The translations under genes were made by a program, and so were the position numbers. From the NCBI GenBank assembly GCA_016875215.1, contig VGRX01000005.1, forward strand, positions 1-54,055: 54,055 nucleotides of DNA, in the 5' to 3' direction. Below, in pieces: positions 17,584-25,957 of the stretch (position 1 is the first letter of the stretch; the number at the start of each line of letters is the position of its first letter). This DNA comes from Deltaproteobacteria bacterium. GTDB taxonomy: Bacteria; Myxococcota_A; UBA9042; CAIXZC01. The notes beneath the pieces were generated by a model, which was not told the origin of the DNA, made no database searches, and saw only the letters and a program-made list of their open reading frames with translations.

Positions 17584-19554
17584 ATGACCGACGCAACGAA
17601 ATTCGAGTTCCGCACCGAGGCCCGCCAGCTCCTGGACCTCATGGTCCACTCCGTCTATTCCAACAAGGACATCTTCCTGAGGGAGCTCATCTCCAACGCA
17701 TCCGATGCGCTGGACAAGCTCCGTTTCGCGGCCCTGTCCGATCCGTCGCTGAAGGAAGCGGCCGGCGAGCCCGAGATCCGCATCCACCGGGATGCCACCA
17801 ACCGTACGCTGACCGTGGAAGACAACGGCATCGGAATGTCCGAGCAGGAGCTGCACGACTTCATCGGCGTCATAGCCCGGTCCGGCACACGGGAGTTCGT
17901 CCGCATCGCGCAGGAGAAGGGGTCGGCCAATCTCCCCCCCGAGCTCATCGGGCAGTTCGGCGTCGGGTTCTACTCCTCGTTCATGGTTGCGTCCGAAGTG
18001 TCGCTCGTCACCCGCAAGGCCGGCCAGGACAAGGCGTTACGGTGGCACTCCGCAGGGGACGGAAGCTACACCGTCGAGCCTGCGGACCGCCCCCGCCCCG
18101 GCACTTCGGTGACCCTGACGCTGAAGCCCGCGGACGACGAGGGCGGCCTCAAGGACTATGCCCAGGAGTGGACTCTGCGTGGGATCGTGAAGAAGTACTC
18201 CGACTTCGTAGCGTACCCCATCGTCATGAAGGTCACCCGCTCCGAGCCCGAGCTCGACAAGGACGGCAACCCGAAGAAGGATGCCCCCTACCGCTCCGTG
18301 GAGAAGGACGAGACCCTCAATTCGATGAAGGCCATCTGGACCCGGCCGGAGAAAGAGGTCACCGACGAGGAGTACCGCGAGTTCTACCGCCACATCACCC
18401 GGGACTGGGAGGAACCCCTCGCACGTGTCGTCTCCCGGGCCGAGGGGAGTCACGAGTTCAAGACCCTGCTCTTCGTCCCCGCCCATGCCCCGTTCGACAT
18501 GTTCTGGCCCGAGGCCGAGCACGGAATCCACCTGTACATCCGCCGCGTCTTCATCATGAACGACTGCAAGGAGCTGCTTCCCCGCTGGCTCCGCTTCGTC
18601 AAGGGCGTGGTCGATTCCGAGGACCTCCCCCTCAACATCTCCCGGGAGATCCTCCAGCAGGACCGCAACACCGCGATCATCCGCAAGCACGTGGTCAAGA
18701 AGGTCCTGGCCCGCCTCGAAGAGCTCCGGGACAAGGAGAAGGACAAGTTCACGATCTTCTGGAAGGAGTTCGGCAAGGTGCTCAAGGAGGGGGTCTTCCA
18801 GGACCACTCCAATGCGGAGGCCGTTCTCCAGATCGCCTGGTTCGATTCGACGAACAGCGGCACCGAGCCGACCTCGCTCGACGACTACGTCGGCCGCATG
18901 AAGGAAGGGCAGGAGGCCATCTATTACCTGACCGGGCGCAGCCGAACCTCCATCGAGCAGTCGCCGCACCTGGAGGCCTTCAAGGCCAAGGGGATCGAGG
19001 TGCTGCTGCTCTCCGATCCGGTGGACGAGATCTGGGTCCAGTCCGTGCCCGACTACAAGGGCAAGAAGCTCCAGTCGGTGGGCAAGGGCGAGGTCGACCT
19101 GGGCACGGAGGAGGAGAAGAAGCAGCAGGAGGAGAAGCGCAAGGAGGAGCAGTCCTCGCTGGGTGACCTGCTCCAGGCGCTTGCCGGCCACCTGGAGGAG
19201 CAGGTCAAGGAGGTGCGTCTGTCCAGCCGCCTGACGTCGTCCCCGGCCTGCCTGGTCAGCGGGCCCGGCGACCTCACCCCGCAGCTCGAGCAGATGCTGC
19301 GGGCTACGGGGCAGGAGATCCCGCAGGTCAAGCGAACCCTCGAGGTCAACCCTGGCCACCCGCTGATCCAGCGGCTCAATGCCATCTTCGCTGTCAGCAA
19401 GGACGATGCTAGGCTCCCTCGCTATGCAAGGCTCCTGTATGGCCAGGCCATCCTTGCCGAAGGGGGAATCCCCCCCGAACCGGCCGAGTTCAGCCGACTC
19501 CTGGCCGAGGTCTTCGTCGAGGCCACCGCGTTTGCACCGGAAGGGAACGCATAG
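17584..19554 (+). CDS. htpG: chaperone protein HtpG (Hsp90 family)
   Basis: 656 residues. The start MTDATKFEFRTEARQL is chosen because AAGGAG lies six bases before it; the frame is open 159 bases further upstream without homology. ATP-binding GHKL domain: IFLRELISNASDALDKLR with the Mg-binding Asn, DNGIGMS, and GQFGVGFYSSFMV. The middle domain has LPLNISREILQQ with the catalytic Arg, and the C-terminal dimerisation part follows a short Lys/Glu-rich linker near residue 510 (EEEKKQQEEKRKEEQ). Cytoplasmic ATP-driven chaperone working with the DnaK system. Single gene, with its own predicted promoter. Confidence 0.97.
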   Translation: MTDATKFEFRTEARQLLDLMVHSVYSNKDIFLRELISNASDALDKLRFAALSDPSLKEAAGEPEIRIHRDATNRTLTVEDNGIGMSEQELHDFIGVIARSGTREFVRIAQEKGSANLPPELIGQFGVGFYSSFMVASEVSLVTRKAGQDKALRWHSAGDGSYTVEPADRPRPGTSVTLTLKPADDEGGLKDYAQEWTLRGIVKKYSDFVAYPIVMKVTRSEPELDKDGNPKKDAPYRSVEKDETLNSMKAIWTRPEKEVTDEEYREFYRHITRDWEEPLARVVSRAEGSHEFKTLLFVPAHAPFDMFWPEAEHGIHLYIRRVFIMNDCKELLPRWLRFVKGVVDSEDLPLNISREILQQDRNTAIIRKHVVKKVLARLEELRDKEKDKFTIFWKEFGKVLKEGVFQDHSNAEAVLQIAWFDSTNSGTEPTSLDDYVGRMKEGQEAIYYLTGRSRTSIEQSPHLEAFKAKGIEVLLLSDPVDEIWVQSVPDYKGKKLQSVGKGEVDLGTEEEKKQQEEKRKEEQSSLGDLLQALAGHLEEQVKEVRLSSRLTSSPACLVSGPGDLTPQLEQMLRATGQEIPQVKRTLEVNPGHPLIQRLNAIFAVSKDDARLPRYARLLYGQAILAEGGIPPEPAEFSRLLAEVFVEATAFAPEGNA

Positions 19555-19633
19555 CGGGGGGCGACGAGCCGGACCGGCGTGGGCCGCAGCCAGAGGGCTG
19601 CCCCGCAGGCAGGCGGCGAGGAGCCCGGCCTGC

Positions 19634-19661
19634 TTGACATCCCGCGCATCGGCCTCACAAT
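19634..19661 (+). promoter_or_regulatory. predicted promoter of the small membrane protein gene
   Basis: TTGACA (19634-19639), 16 bases, CACAAT (19656-19661), 27 bases before the ATG at 19689. Pattern-based only. Confidence 0.45.
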
Positions 19662-19688
19662 GGGGTCGGTACCTCGGGGAGGCCGTCC

Positions 19689-20072
19689 ATGGAGAACGTG
19701 ATCAATGCGCTGACCGGAAGCCCGGTGCTCATCGGTGTCGGAGTGCTGCTCGTCCTGCTGACCGTGCTGACCGTGGCCCTGAAGCTGGTCAAGGTGGCGC
19801 TGTTCCTGGGGCTGGTCCTGGTCGCGTACATCGGCTGGCTGCACTATACCGGCCGGGAGCTCCCCGCCGAGGTCCGCCAGGCCGAGAAGCAGATCATCCG
19901 GACCTCGCAGGAGGCCGGAAAGGCCTTGAAGGAGCACGCGGACGAAGCCGGTCAGTTCGTCACCGACCAGGCCCGCAAGGTGGGGGACAAGCTCGCGCCC
20001 CAGGCACGGCCTGGACCGATCACGCCCCAGGCGACCGCCCCCACGGATCGGCCAAGCCAACCAGGCCCGTGA
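19689..20072 (+). CDS. small membrane protein with amphipathic tail, unknown function
   Basis: 127 residues; ATG behind GGGGAGG. Two adjacent hydrophobic segments (about 12-31 and 34-50) are followed by a helical, charged stretch (about 55-98) rich in Glu, Lys, Ala and Gln that could form a coiled coil, then a Pro/Thr/Gln tail. I do not recognise a family. The last 24 codons and the stop lie inside the first copy of an 87-bp tandem repeat, so the C-terminus looks shaped by repeat expansion. Predicted promoter at 19634-19661; transcribed alone. Confidence 0.7.
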   Translation: MENVINALTGSPVLIGVGVLLVLLTVLTVALKLVKVALFLGLVLVAYIGWLHYTGRELPAEVRQAEKQIIRTSQEAGKALKEHADEAGQFVTDQARKVGDKLAPQARPGPITPQATAPTDRPSQPGP

Positions 20073-20261
20073 GCTTCGCTCCGATCCCAGGCATGGCCTG
20101 GACCGATCACGCCTCAGGCGACCGCGCCCACGGATCGGCCGAGCCAACCAGGCCCGTGAGCTTCGCTCCGATCCCAGGCACGGCCTGGACCGATCACGCC
20201 TCAGGCGACCGCGCCTACGGATCGGCCAAGCCAACCAGGCCCGTGAGCTTCGCTCCGATCC
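20001..20261. repeat. three tandem 87-bp repeats across a stop codon
   Basis: Copies start at 20001, 20088 and 20175, each 87 bases (29 codons) and nearly identical (CAGGCAYGGCCTGGACCGAT ... GCTTCGCTCCGATCC). The first copy holds the end and stop codon of the small membrane protein; the other two lie downstream, untranslated in that frame. A partial match to the unit end precedes copy one. No spacers, so not a CRISPR array. Confidence 0.93.
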
Positions 20262-20342
20262 CACGGTTTTCTGTTTGCAGGCTTGGCCGCTGCATGGGCT
20301 TTCGCTGTGAGAGCCTCCGGCCCACTGCCCACTGCCCACCGC

Positions 20343-20888
20343 TCACTGCTTCTTCACCTTGTTCGTGAGTCCCATGATCAGCCCCAGCACGAGGGACCAG
20401 GCCGCGGCCAGCCCGATCTGGTAGTCGGGCGGCATCATGAACGTGACCGTGTGGGCCGGGATCCAGAACCAGATCAGCGTGGCCCAGGCCTTCTGGATGC
20501 CGGTGAAGTCCCACTTCCGGTCGATGAGGTTGTCCTCGAGGCGGTGGAACGCCATCATCTGCGGTCCGAAGAAGAGGTTCGCGGTCACCGACACGCTGGC
20601 CGCCCATCCGATGCCCTCTCCGAGCTGCTGCGGCAACAGGCCGTGGTCCAGCAGTGCGGCGACGGCCCCCTTGCATCCTGCAAACCCGTACTTGATGAGC
20701 ACGCCGAGCACCGCCCACGCGACCATCTTGAGCAGCGTCGTGAGCACGCCGAACGGCCACTCGATCCGGCGCGTGCGCACCACGTTCGAGATCACCTCGC
20801 CGAGCGTTCCCAGGATGGCGAACTGGATTGCTGCGGACAGCAGCGGATTCCCCTTCACCCATGCGACGTAGACTTCCAGGATCTGCAT
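20343..20888 (-). CDS. four-helix membrane protein, Mpv17/PMP22-like
   Basis: 181 residues; ATG behind GAGGAGGT. Several hydrophobic segments separated by short loops: WVKGNPLLSAAIQFAILGTL at the start, a middle part KMVAWAVLGVLIKYGF, FFGPQMMAFHRLEDNLIDRK, and the end WFWIPAHTVTFMMPPDYQIG. The starting K-x-NPLL, the FFGP turn and the final W-x-P-x-H/N-x-x-x-F-x-x-P pattern recall Mpv17/PMP22 channel-like proteins, mostly known from eukaryotes, so I give this only as a resemblance. A TATGAT box at 20908-20913 (minus strand) sits about 20 bases upstream of the start. Divergent from the OPT transporter. Confidence 0.72.
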   Translation of the reverse strand: MQILEVYVAWVKGNPLLSAAIQFAILGTLGEVISNVVRTRRIEWPFGVLTTLLKMVAWAVLGVLIKYGFAGCKGAVAALLDHGLLPQQLGEGIGWAASVSVTANLFFGPQMMAFHRLEDNLIDRKWDFTGIQKAWATLIWFWIPAHTVTFMMPPDYQIGLAAAWSLVLGLIMGLTNKVKKQ

Positions 20889-20924
20889 CGTAGACCTCCT
20901 CCCGCGCATCATACCCCAAAACCC

Positions 20925-20954
20925 TTGACTTGCACGCGCGCGCTTGATTTACTA
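20925..20954 (+). promoter_or_regulatory. possible promoter of the OPT transporter gene string
   Basis: TTGACT (20925-20930), 18 bases, TTACTA (20949-20954), 28 bases before the ATG at 20983. The -10 is poor, so confidence is low; the divergent membrane-protein gene shares this intergenic region. Confidence 0.3.
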
Positions 20955-20982
20955 CCCCGGCCTGATTGGAATGGAGGGGCTT

Positions 20983-23115
20983 ATGGAGCACGGGGGTTCG
21001 GGGAAGCGGCTGCTGCCGCCAAATGCCTACCGGAAGCTGGAAAACGGAGAGAGCTACCAGCCCATCGTGTCCGCCGGTGCCGGGATGCGGGAGATCACCG
21101 GCTGGTCGGTGACCATGGGCCTTCTCATGGTGGCCATCTTCTCCGCCGCGTGCGTCTACATCGCGCTGCGGGCCGGAAGCGGCATCGAGGCTGCGATTCC
21201 CATCGCGGTGGCGGCCATCTTCTTCGGCCGGATGCGGGCGACGCGCTCCACGATCCTGGAGAACGTCATTGTCCAGTCCATCGGCCAGGCCTCCGGCGTC
21301 GTGGCCGCGGGCTCGGCCTTCGTGATTCCGGCCCTGTACCTCAACGAGATCACCCCCTCCTGGTGGCAGATCTTCCTGTCCTGCTTCTTCGGCGGAGCGC
21401 TGGGCGTCGTGCTCATCATCCCGCTGCGCAAGTACTTCGTTCAACAGCGGCATGGCGAGCTGCCCTTCCCGGAGGCCACTGCTACGACCGAGATCCTCGT
21501 GTCCGGCGAGTCGGCAGGCGGCAGCGCAGGCAAGATCCTGCTGGCATCGTTCGGTCTCGGGGCCGCGTACGACTTCATGGTCGAGGTCGTCCATGCGTGG
21601 AACCCTGCCCTGACCACCCGGACCGTCATGGGCAAGGCCGGTCAGTGGCTCCATGACCTCGGGTTCGAGCTCAAGCTCAATGCCATTGCCGCGCTGTTCG
21701 GCCTCGGTTACATCATCGGCCTGAAGTATGCGTTCATCATCTTTGCGGGCTCGGTGGTGGCGTACCTGGTGTTCGTCCCGTTCGCCAAGTTCGTGCTCAC
21801 CCTGTCGGGGGCGGCCACGGTGGCCTGGAACGGCGAGGTGCTGAAGGTGGCCGAGCTCACTCCGACCGACGTCTTCGGCAACTTCGTCAAGCCCATCGGC
21901 ATCGGCGCCATCGCTGTGGCCGGCGTCATCGGCCTGATCCGGATGAGGAAGATCATCATCGGGTCGGTGGCCATGGGGTTCAAGGGGATCGGACGCAAGG
22001 GGGACGGCAAGGAGCTCAGGACCGACCTGGACATGCGGCCGGGCAACGTGCTGCTCGTCCAGCTTCTCGCCACGCTGGCCATGGGCCTCCTCTTCTTCGT
22101 CGTCTGCATGACCGCCGGGGGCTACACGCCGCAGCAGAGCATGCTCTACTCGATGGTGGGCATGCTGATTGCATTTGCCCTCTGCTTCCTGTTCACGCCG
22201 GTCGCGGCCGAGGCAATCGCCATCGTCGGAACCAACCCGGTGTCGGGCATGACGCTGGTCACCGTGATCGTCTCCTCGCTGGTCATGGCCGGGATGGGGC
22301 TGTTCGGAAGCACGGGCATCTTCGTCACCCTGATTATCGGGTGTGCGGTGTGCACCGCGCTCTCGGTCTCCGGCGCCCTGATCTCGGATTTCAAGATCGG
22401 CTACTGGATCGGAGCCACGCCCAGGAACCAGCAGATCTGGAAGTTCCTGGGCCTGCTGGTCGCGGCCCTGGTCGTGGCCCTGGTCATCCCCATCATGGAT
22501 TCCAGCTACCACTTCCTGGTCGACGGCCGCTCCAACGAGGACGTGCTCCCCGCACCGCAGGCCAACATGATCGCGGCCGTCGTGCGCGGGCTCATGACCG
22601 GTGCCGAGCAGCCGTACCTGCTGTATGCAACGGGCGGCGTGATCTCCATCATCATCACCCTGCTGGGGCTCCCCACGCTGGCATTCGCCCTGGGCATGTA
22701 CCTTCCGATCCAGATCAACGCGGCGGTGCTTGCCGGCGGCCTGGTGGCCTGGTTCATCGCCCGCAGCGGCCGCACCAAGGAGGAGAGCGAGGCCCGCAGC
22801 AACCAGGGCACGCTCATCGCCTCGGGCATGATGGCCGGTGCGGCCATCATCGGCATCGTGGCCGCGGTGATGCGGCTCGACTGGACGTCGTACGCGGTCC
22901 GCTTCCTCAGCATCGGCAAGGAATTCAAGGTGGTGGAGCTGGCAACCGGCACCACGCTGGAAGACAAGGCCGCGGACTGGTACAAGGGGTTTGCGGGGCA
23001 GGGGATCTCCCTTCTCATGTTCCTCGGTCTCGTCCTGGCCACGTACCTCCTGGCCCGATGGGGCGCGAAGATGCAGATGAGGGAAGAAGGCAAGAACAGC
23101 GGGGCGAACGACTGA
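20983..23115 (+). CDS. OPT-family oligopeptide transporter
   Basis: 710 residues starting at the ATG behind GGAGGGG; an in-frame ATG at 20971 is the alternative. About 15-16 hydrophobic segments. Family marks: REITGWSVTMGLLMVAIFSA at the first helix, ENVIVQSIGQASGVVAAGS, LPFPEATATTEILVSGESAG, the repeat-like IVGTNPVSGMTLVTV, and GLPTLAFALGMYLPIQINAA near the end. Proton-coupled uptake of peptides or metal-chelating peptides across the inner membrane. It opens a closely spaced gene string whose second member is an M29-type peptidase, which suggests peptide import followed by hydrolysis. Confidence 0.95.
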   Translation: MEHGGSGKRLLPPNAYRKLENGESYQPIVSAGAGMREITGWSVTMGLLMVAIFSAACVYIALRAGSGIEAAIPIAVAAIFFGRMRATRSTILENVIVQSIGQASGVVAAGSAFVIPALYLNEITPSWWQIFLSCFFGGALGVVLIIPLRKYFVQQRHGELPFPEATATTEILVSGESAGGSAGKILLASFGLGAAYDFMVEVVHAWNPALTTRTVMGKAGQWLHDLGFELKLNAIAALFGLGYIIGLKYAFIIFAGSVVAYLVFVPFAKFVLTLSGAATVAWNGEVLKVAELTPTDVFGNFVKPIGIGAIAVAGVIGLIRMRKIIIGSVAMGFKGIGRKGDGKELRTDLDMRPGNVLLVQLLATLAMGLLFFVVCMTAGGYTPQQSMLYSMVGMLIAFALCFLFTPVAAEAIAIVGTNPVSGMTLVTVIVSSLVMAGMGLFGSTGIFVTLIIGCAVCTALSVSGALISDFKIGYWIGATPRNQQIWKFLGLLVAALVVALVIPIMDSSYHFLVDGRSNEDVLPAPQANMIAAVVRGLMTGAEQPYLLYATGGVISIIITLLGLPTLAFALGMYLPIQINAAVLAGGLVAWFIARSGRTKEESEARSNQGTLIASGMMAGAAIIGIVAAVMRLDWTSYAVRFLSIGKEFKVVELATGTTLEDKAADWYKGFAGQGISLLMFLGLVLATYLLARWGAKMQMREEGKNSGAND

Positions 23116-23157
23116 TGGTCCGACAACCGTCCGTCCGAGTCCCAGGCAGGTAGCACG

Positions 23158-24144
23158 ATGAGAGAACCGATGAAGAACAGTGCCCGCCGCAGCCTCCAGG
23201 CCGTCCTCGGGCTGCGCGAGGGCGAGAGCGTACTGATCGTCACCGACAGGGAAAGCGCCCGCGTCGGCTGGGCGTTCGAGCTCGCTGCGCGGGAGCTGAA
23301 CGCGCTGCCGACCGTCTACCGGCTGCCCGACGAGGGACGTCCGCTGACGGCAGTGCCGGCAGACCTCGCCGGACCGCTCGAGAATGCCACCGTGGTGATC
23401 AACTGCTTCACTTCCGCGGCCGAGGAGACCCCGTTCCGGATCGAGCTCCTCCAGATGGCCACGGCCGGCTCCCGTCGCGTCGGCCATGCCCCGGGAATCA
23501 CCGAGGACATGATGATCTTCGGCCCCATGGACGTGGACTACCGGGAGCTCCAGAAGCGGGCCAACCGCTTCCTGGCATCGCTCAGGAATGCTTCGTACCT
23601 GCGGATCACGGCGCCGGGCGGGACCGACCTGACGCTCTACATCGAGGGGCGTTCGTTCGTAACCGACGTGTTCGTCCGCCCGGGCACCTATGGCAATCTC
23701 CCTTGCGGCGAGGTGTGGTGCGCACCCATCGAGACCCTGGGCGAGGGGACCCTGGTCTGCGACGGAACGGTCGGCGACATGGGCTCCCCGCCAGCTCCGC
23801 TCACCCTGCAGATCGAGCGAGGACGAATCACTCGCGCTCAATGCCCGGACGAAGCCTACCTCGAGCGGGTCCGGAAGCTGCTCGCCGTCGATCCCGAAGC
23901 CAGCGTGCTCGGTGAGTTCGGCATCGGCATCAACCCGAAAACAAGGGTCACGGAGAACATGCTCGAGGCCGAGAAGGCGTTCCGGACCTCGCACGTTGCG
24001 TTCGGCAACAACGAGGACCTGCCCGGCGGCCACAACCACTCCCGCACCAACCGCGAGTTCCTGTTCCGCGACCCGACCATCCACGTGTTCTATACCGACG
24101 GCTCCGCTTCCATGGTCGTCGAGGACGGCCTCATCGGCGTGTAA
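23158..24144 (+). CDS. M29-type (leucyl) aminopeptidase-like protein
   Basis: 328 residues, the short form of the M29 metallopeptidase family. Conserved segments: PGGTDLTLYIEGRSF, LPCGEVWCAPIET, VLGEFGIGINPKTRV with a metal-ligand Glu, and EAEKAFRTSHVAFGNNEDLP with the ligand His. In the last metal-binding segment relatives carry S-x-T-H-x-D; here it reads SRTNREFLF, so the usual His and Asp are Asn and Glu. That may change or abolish metal binding. Start ATG at 23158; MKNS at 23170 is possible. Follows the OPT transporter by 42 bases, likely a peptide-use unit. Confidence 0.85.
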   Translation: MREPMKNSARRSLQAVLGLREGESVLIVTDRESARVGWAFELAARELNALPTVYRLPDEGRPLTAVPADLAGPLENATVVINCFTSAAEETPFRIELLQMATAGSRRVGHAPGITEDMMIFGPMDVDYRELQKRANRFLASLRNASYLRITAPGGTDLTLYIEGRSFVTDVFVRPGTYGNLPCGEVWCAPIETLGEGTLVCDGTVGDMGSPPAPLTLQIERGRITRAQCPDEAYLERVRKLLAVDPEASVLGEFGIGINPKTRVTENMLEAEKAFRTSHVAFGNNEDLPGGHNHSRTNREFLFRDPTIHVFYTDGSASMVVEDGLIGV

Positions 24145-24155
24145 GGAAGGAACCC

Positions 24156-24503
24156 ATGCCCGGAATCGCCAGACGTACCAGGACTGCGGGCCATCGCACT
24201 TTGCCGGCGGTCCTGCTCTCTGCTCTCCTCCTTTCCGTGGGGTGCACCGCAGCCATCGGGGACGATTGCTCCTCCGATGCCCAGTGCCCTGCCGGATCCT
24301 ACTGCGACAAGACCATGCCCGATGGATTGTGCACCATTGCGGACTGCCGTCCCGGAAAGTGCCCGGACGAGAGCGTCTGCATCGAGTTCGACAACGGTCA
24401 GTCCTTCTGCATGGCCGCGTGCAACGCCGACGGTGACTGCCGCGACGGTTGGTCGTGCATCAAGGAAATCGGTCTCTGGCCCTTCTGCTCGGTGAGGAAA
24501 TGA
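24156..24503 (+). CDS. small cysteine-rich lipoprotein
   Basis: 115 residues. The N-terminal signal ends SVGC (Cys30). The mature part of about 85 residues has twelve cysteines, with patterns CSSDAQCPAGSYC, CRPGKCPDESVC and CNADGDCRDGWSC that resemble the small disulphide modules of the large Cys-rich lipoprotein at 2409-5477. Starts 11 bases after the M29 gene; its stop overlaps the next start (ATGA), so it belongs to the string. No enzymatic motif; surface role inferred. Confidence 0.8.
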   Translation: MPGIARRTRTAGHRTLPAVLLSALLLSVGCTAAIGDDCSSDAQCPAGSYCDKTMPDGLCTIADCRPGKCPDESVCIEFDNGQSFCMAACNADGDCRDGWSCIKEIGLWPFCSVRK

Positions 24504-24934
24504 CCCGCTGTCTCCTGCTTTCGATCCTGCTTCTTGCGGCCTGCTCCCCCGCCCGGGTACGGGAGCCCGTAGCCCCCATCCTGGTGGAGGGCGAGGAAGA
24601 GAAAGAGCCCGACTGGCGGATCGCCCGGGCCGATTTCGAACAGGTGCTCAAGGCCGGGCTCCAGCCCGTCATGCGCTGGTACTTCGTCGTTCCCAGCTAC
24701 GACGGCGATGCCTTCGTCGGCTACGAGGTGGCCGAGATCATCAAGCCGGAGCTCGAGGCCGGGCCGCTGCGCGTCGGCGACGTGCTGGTGGCGATCAACG
24801 ACATGCCCATCGAGCGCCCGGACCACGTGCTCGCGGTCTGGCGGCAGCTCTGGTCCAGGAAGACCATCTCCCTCGACCTGCTGCGAGGAGGCAAGAGCCG
24901 CCGCTACGTCATCCCCATCCTCTCGGACTCGTGA
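24500..24934 (+). CDS. lipoprotein with a GspC-type PDZ domain
   Basis: 144 residues starting at the ATG that overlaps the preceding stop (ATGA). Signal with lipobox LAAC (Cys15). After a charged linker, residues about 38-140 form one PDZ-like domain: FEQVLKAGLQPVMRWYFVVP, GYEVAEIIKPELEAG, LRVGDVLVAINDMPIERPD, and a final strand LLRGGKSRRYVI. The length and the VGDVLVAINDMPI turn are close to the C-terminal PDZ of type II secretion GspC, but no other secretion gene is near. It may be a stand-alone substrate-recognition lipoprotein. GAGGA is the only ribosome site visible. Confidence 0.78.
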   Translation: MTRCLLLSILLLAACSPARVREPVAPILVEGEEEKEPDWRIARADFEQVLKAGLQPVMRWYFVVPSYDGDAFVGYEVAEIIKPELEAGPLRVGDVLVAINDMPIERPDHVLAVWRQLWSRKTISLDLLRGGKSRRYVIPILSDS

Positions 24935-25950
24935 CGATGGAAGCGCCGCTCGAGATCATCCGGTCCGCCCGGGAGAGGCTTGGAAAGGACCTCGTCATCC
25001 TCACCCATCACTACCAGCGCCCCGAGGTCGTGGCTTTCGGCGACTTCATTGGTGATTCCTTCATGCTCGCCCGAGAAGCCTCCCGCAGCACCGCCCGCAT
25101 CATCGTGTTCTGCGGCGTCCACTTCATGACGGAGGCGGCCTGCATCCTGGCCCGCCCCGACCAGCAGGTCTACATGCCCGACCCGCAAGCCGGGTGCCCC
25201 ATGGCCGACATGGCCGACGCTGATGACGTCTCGGCCGCCCTGCAGCGCATTGCCGAGCTGGTCCCGCACCGCCGTATCGTCCCGGTCGCCTACATCAACT
25301 CCAGCGCCGCGGTCAAAGCCATCGTCGGCCGGGCCGGAGGGCTCTGCTGCACCTCCTCCAATGCGCAGGCCGCAGTGCGCCATGCCCTGACACAGGGGGA
25401 CCTCGTGCTCTTCCTCCCGGACGAGTTCCTCGGGACGAATACCGCTCACCGGCTCGGCCAGGATACCGTGCCGGTCTACAACCCCCATGCAGCGCCCCGG
25501 GCCGACGGGGACCAGCCCACCTCGGGCGGCCTTGCCGCAGGCGACCTCGAGAACGCAAAGGTCGTGGTTTGGAAGGGGTACTGCCACGTCCACACCTGGT
25601 TCTCGCCCGAGATGGTGGCCGCTGCCCGGGAGAAACACCCCGGCTGCTCGATCGTCGTCCACCCCGAGTGCCGTCCCGAGGTCCTCGCCCTGGCCGACGG
25701 CAGCGGCTCGACCGCGTGGCTGGTTGAGCAGGTCCGCGAGGCCTCCCCCGGCGCCACTGTCATCATCGGCACCGAGGTCAACCTCGTGCTCCGCCTGGCC
25801 CACTCCCTCTGCCCCAACATGTATCGGACCACTGTGTCCCGCCTGGCCCGCCTCCTCCAGTCCTTCCCCGAGCAGAACCGCATGTCCGTCGACCCGTCCG
25901 TCACGGCCGATGCCCGCCTTGCCCTGGATCGCATGCTGGCGCTGGCCTGA
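24931..25950 (+). CDS. nadA: quinolinate synthase NadA
   Basis: 339 residues from a GTG overlapping the previous stop; the ATG at 24937 is equally possible. Condenses iminoaspartate with dihydroxyacetone phosphate in NAD synthesis, using a 4Fe-4S cluster. Motifs: LTHHYQRPEVV, GDSFMLAREA, VFCGVHFMTEAA, VAYINSSAAVKA, then cluster ligands Cys140 (CTSSNA), Cys247 (HPEC) and Cys294 (CPNM). Between IGTEVNLVLRLA and CPNM the usual P-D-K-containing stretch seems to be missing by roughly a dozen residues. nadB and nadC are not in the window. Cotranslated with the PDZ lipoprotein; the next gene starts 7 bases later. Confidence 0.95.
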   Translation: MTMEAPLEIIRSARERLGKDLVILTHHYQRPEVVAFGDFIGDSFMLAREASRSTARIIVFCGVHFMTEAACILARPDQQVYMPDPQAGCPMADMADADDVSAALQRIAELVPHRRIVPVAYINSSAAVKAIVGRAGGLCCTSSNAQAAVRHALTQGDLVLFLPDEFLGTNTAHRLGQDTVPVYNPHAAPRADGDQPTSGGLAAGDLENAKVVVWKGYCHVHTWFSPEMVAAAREKHPGCSIVVHPECRPEVLALADGSGSTAWLVEQVREASPGATVIIGTEVNLVLRLAHSLCPNMYRTTVSRLARLLQSFPEQNRMSVDPSVTADARLALDRMLALA

Positions 25951-25957
25951 GGCCGAC

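Noticed and set aside
19422..20339. Minus-strand frame with three copies of a GSERSSRAWLAWP-type peptide
   Set aside because: It is only the translation of the 87-bp DNA repeat and runs antisense to htpG and the small membrane protein.
20215..24084. Long antisense open frame over the OPT and peptidase genes (minus)
   Set aside because: His/Asp/Glu/Arg-rich translation with no family motif; the plus strand encodes clear conserved proteins.
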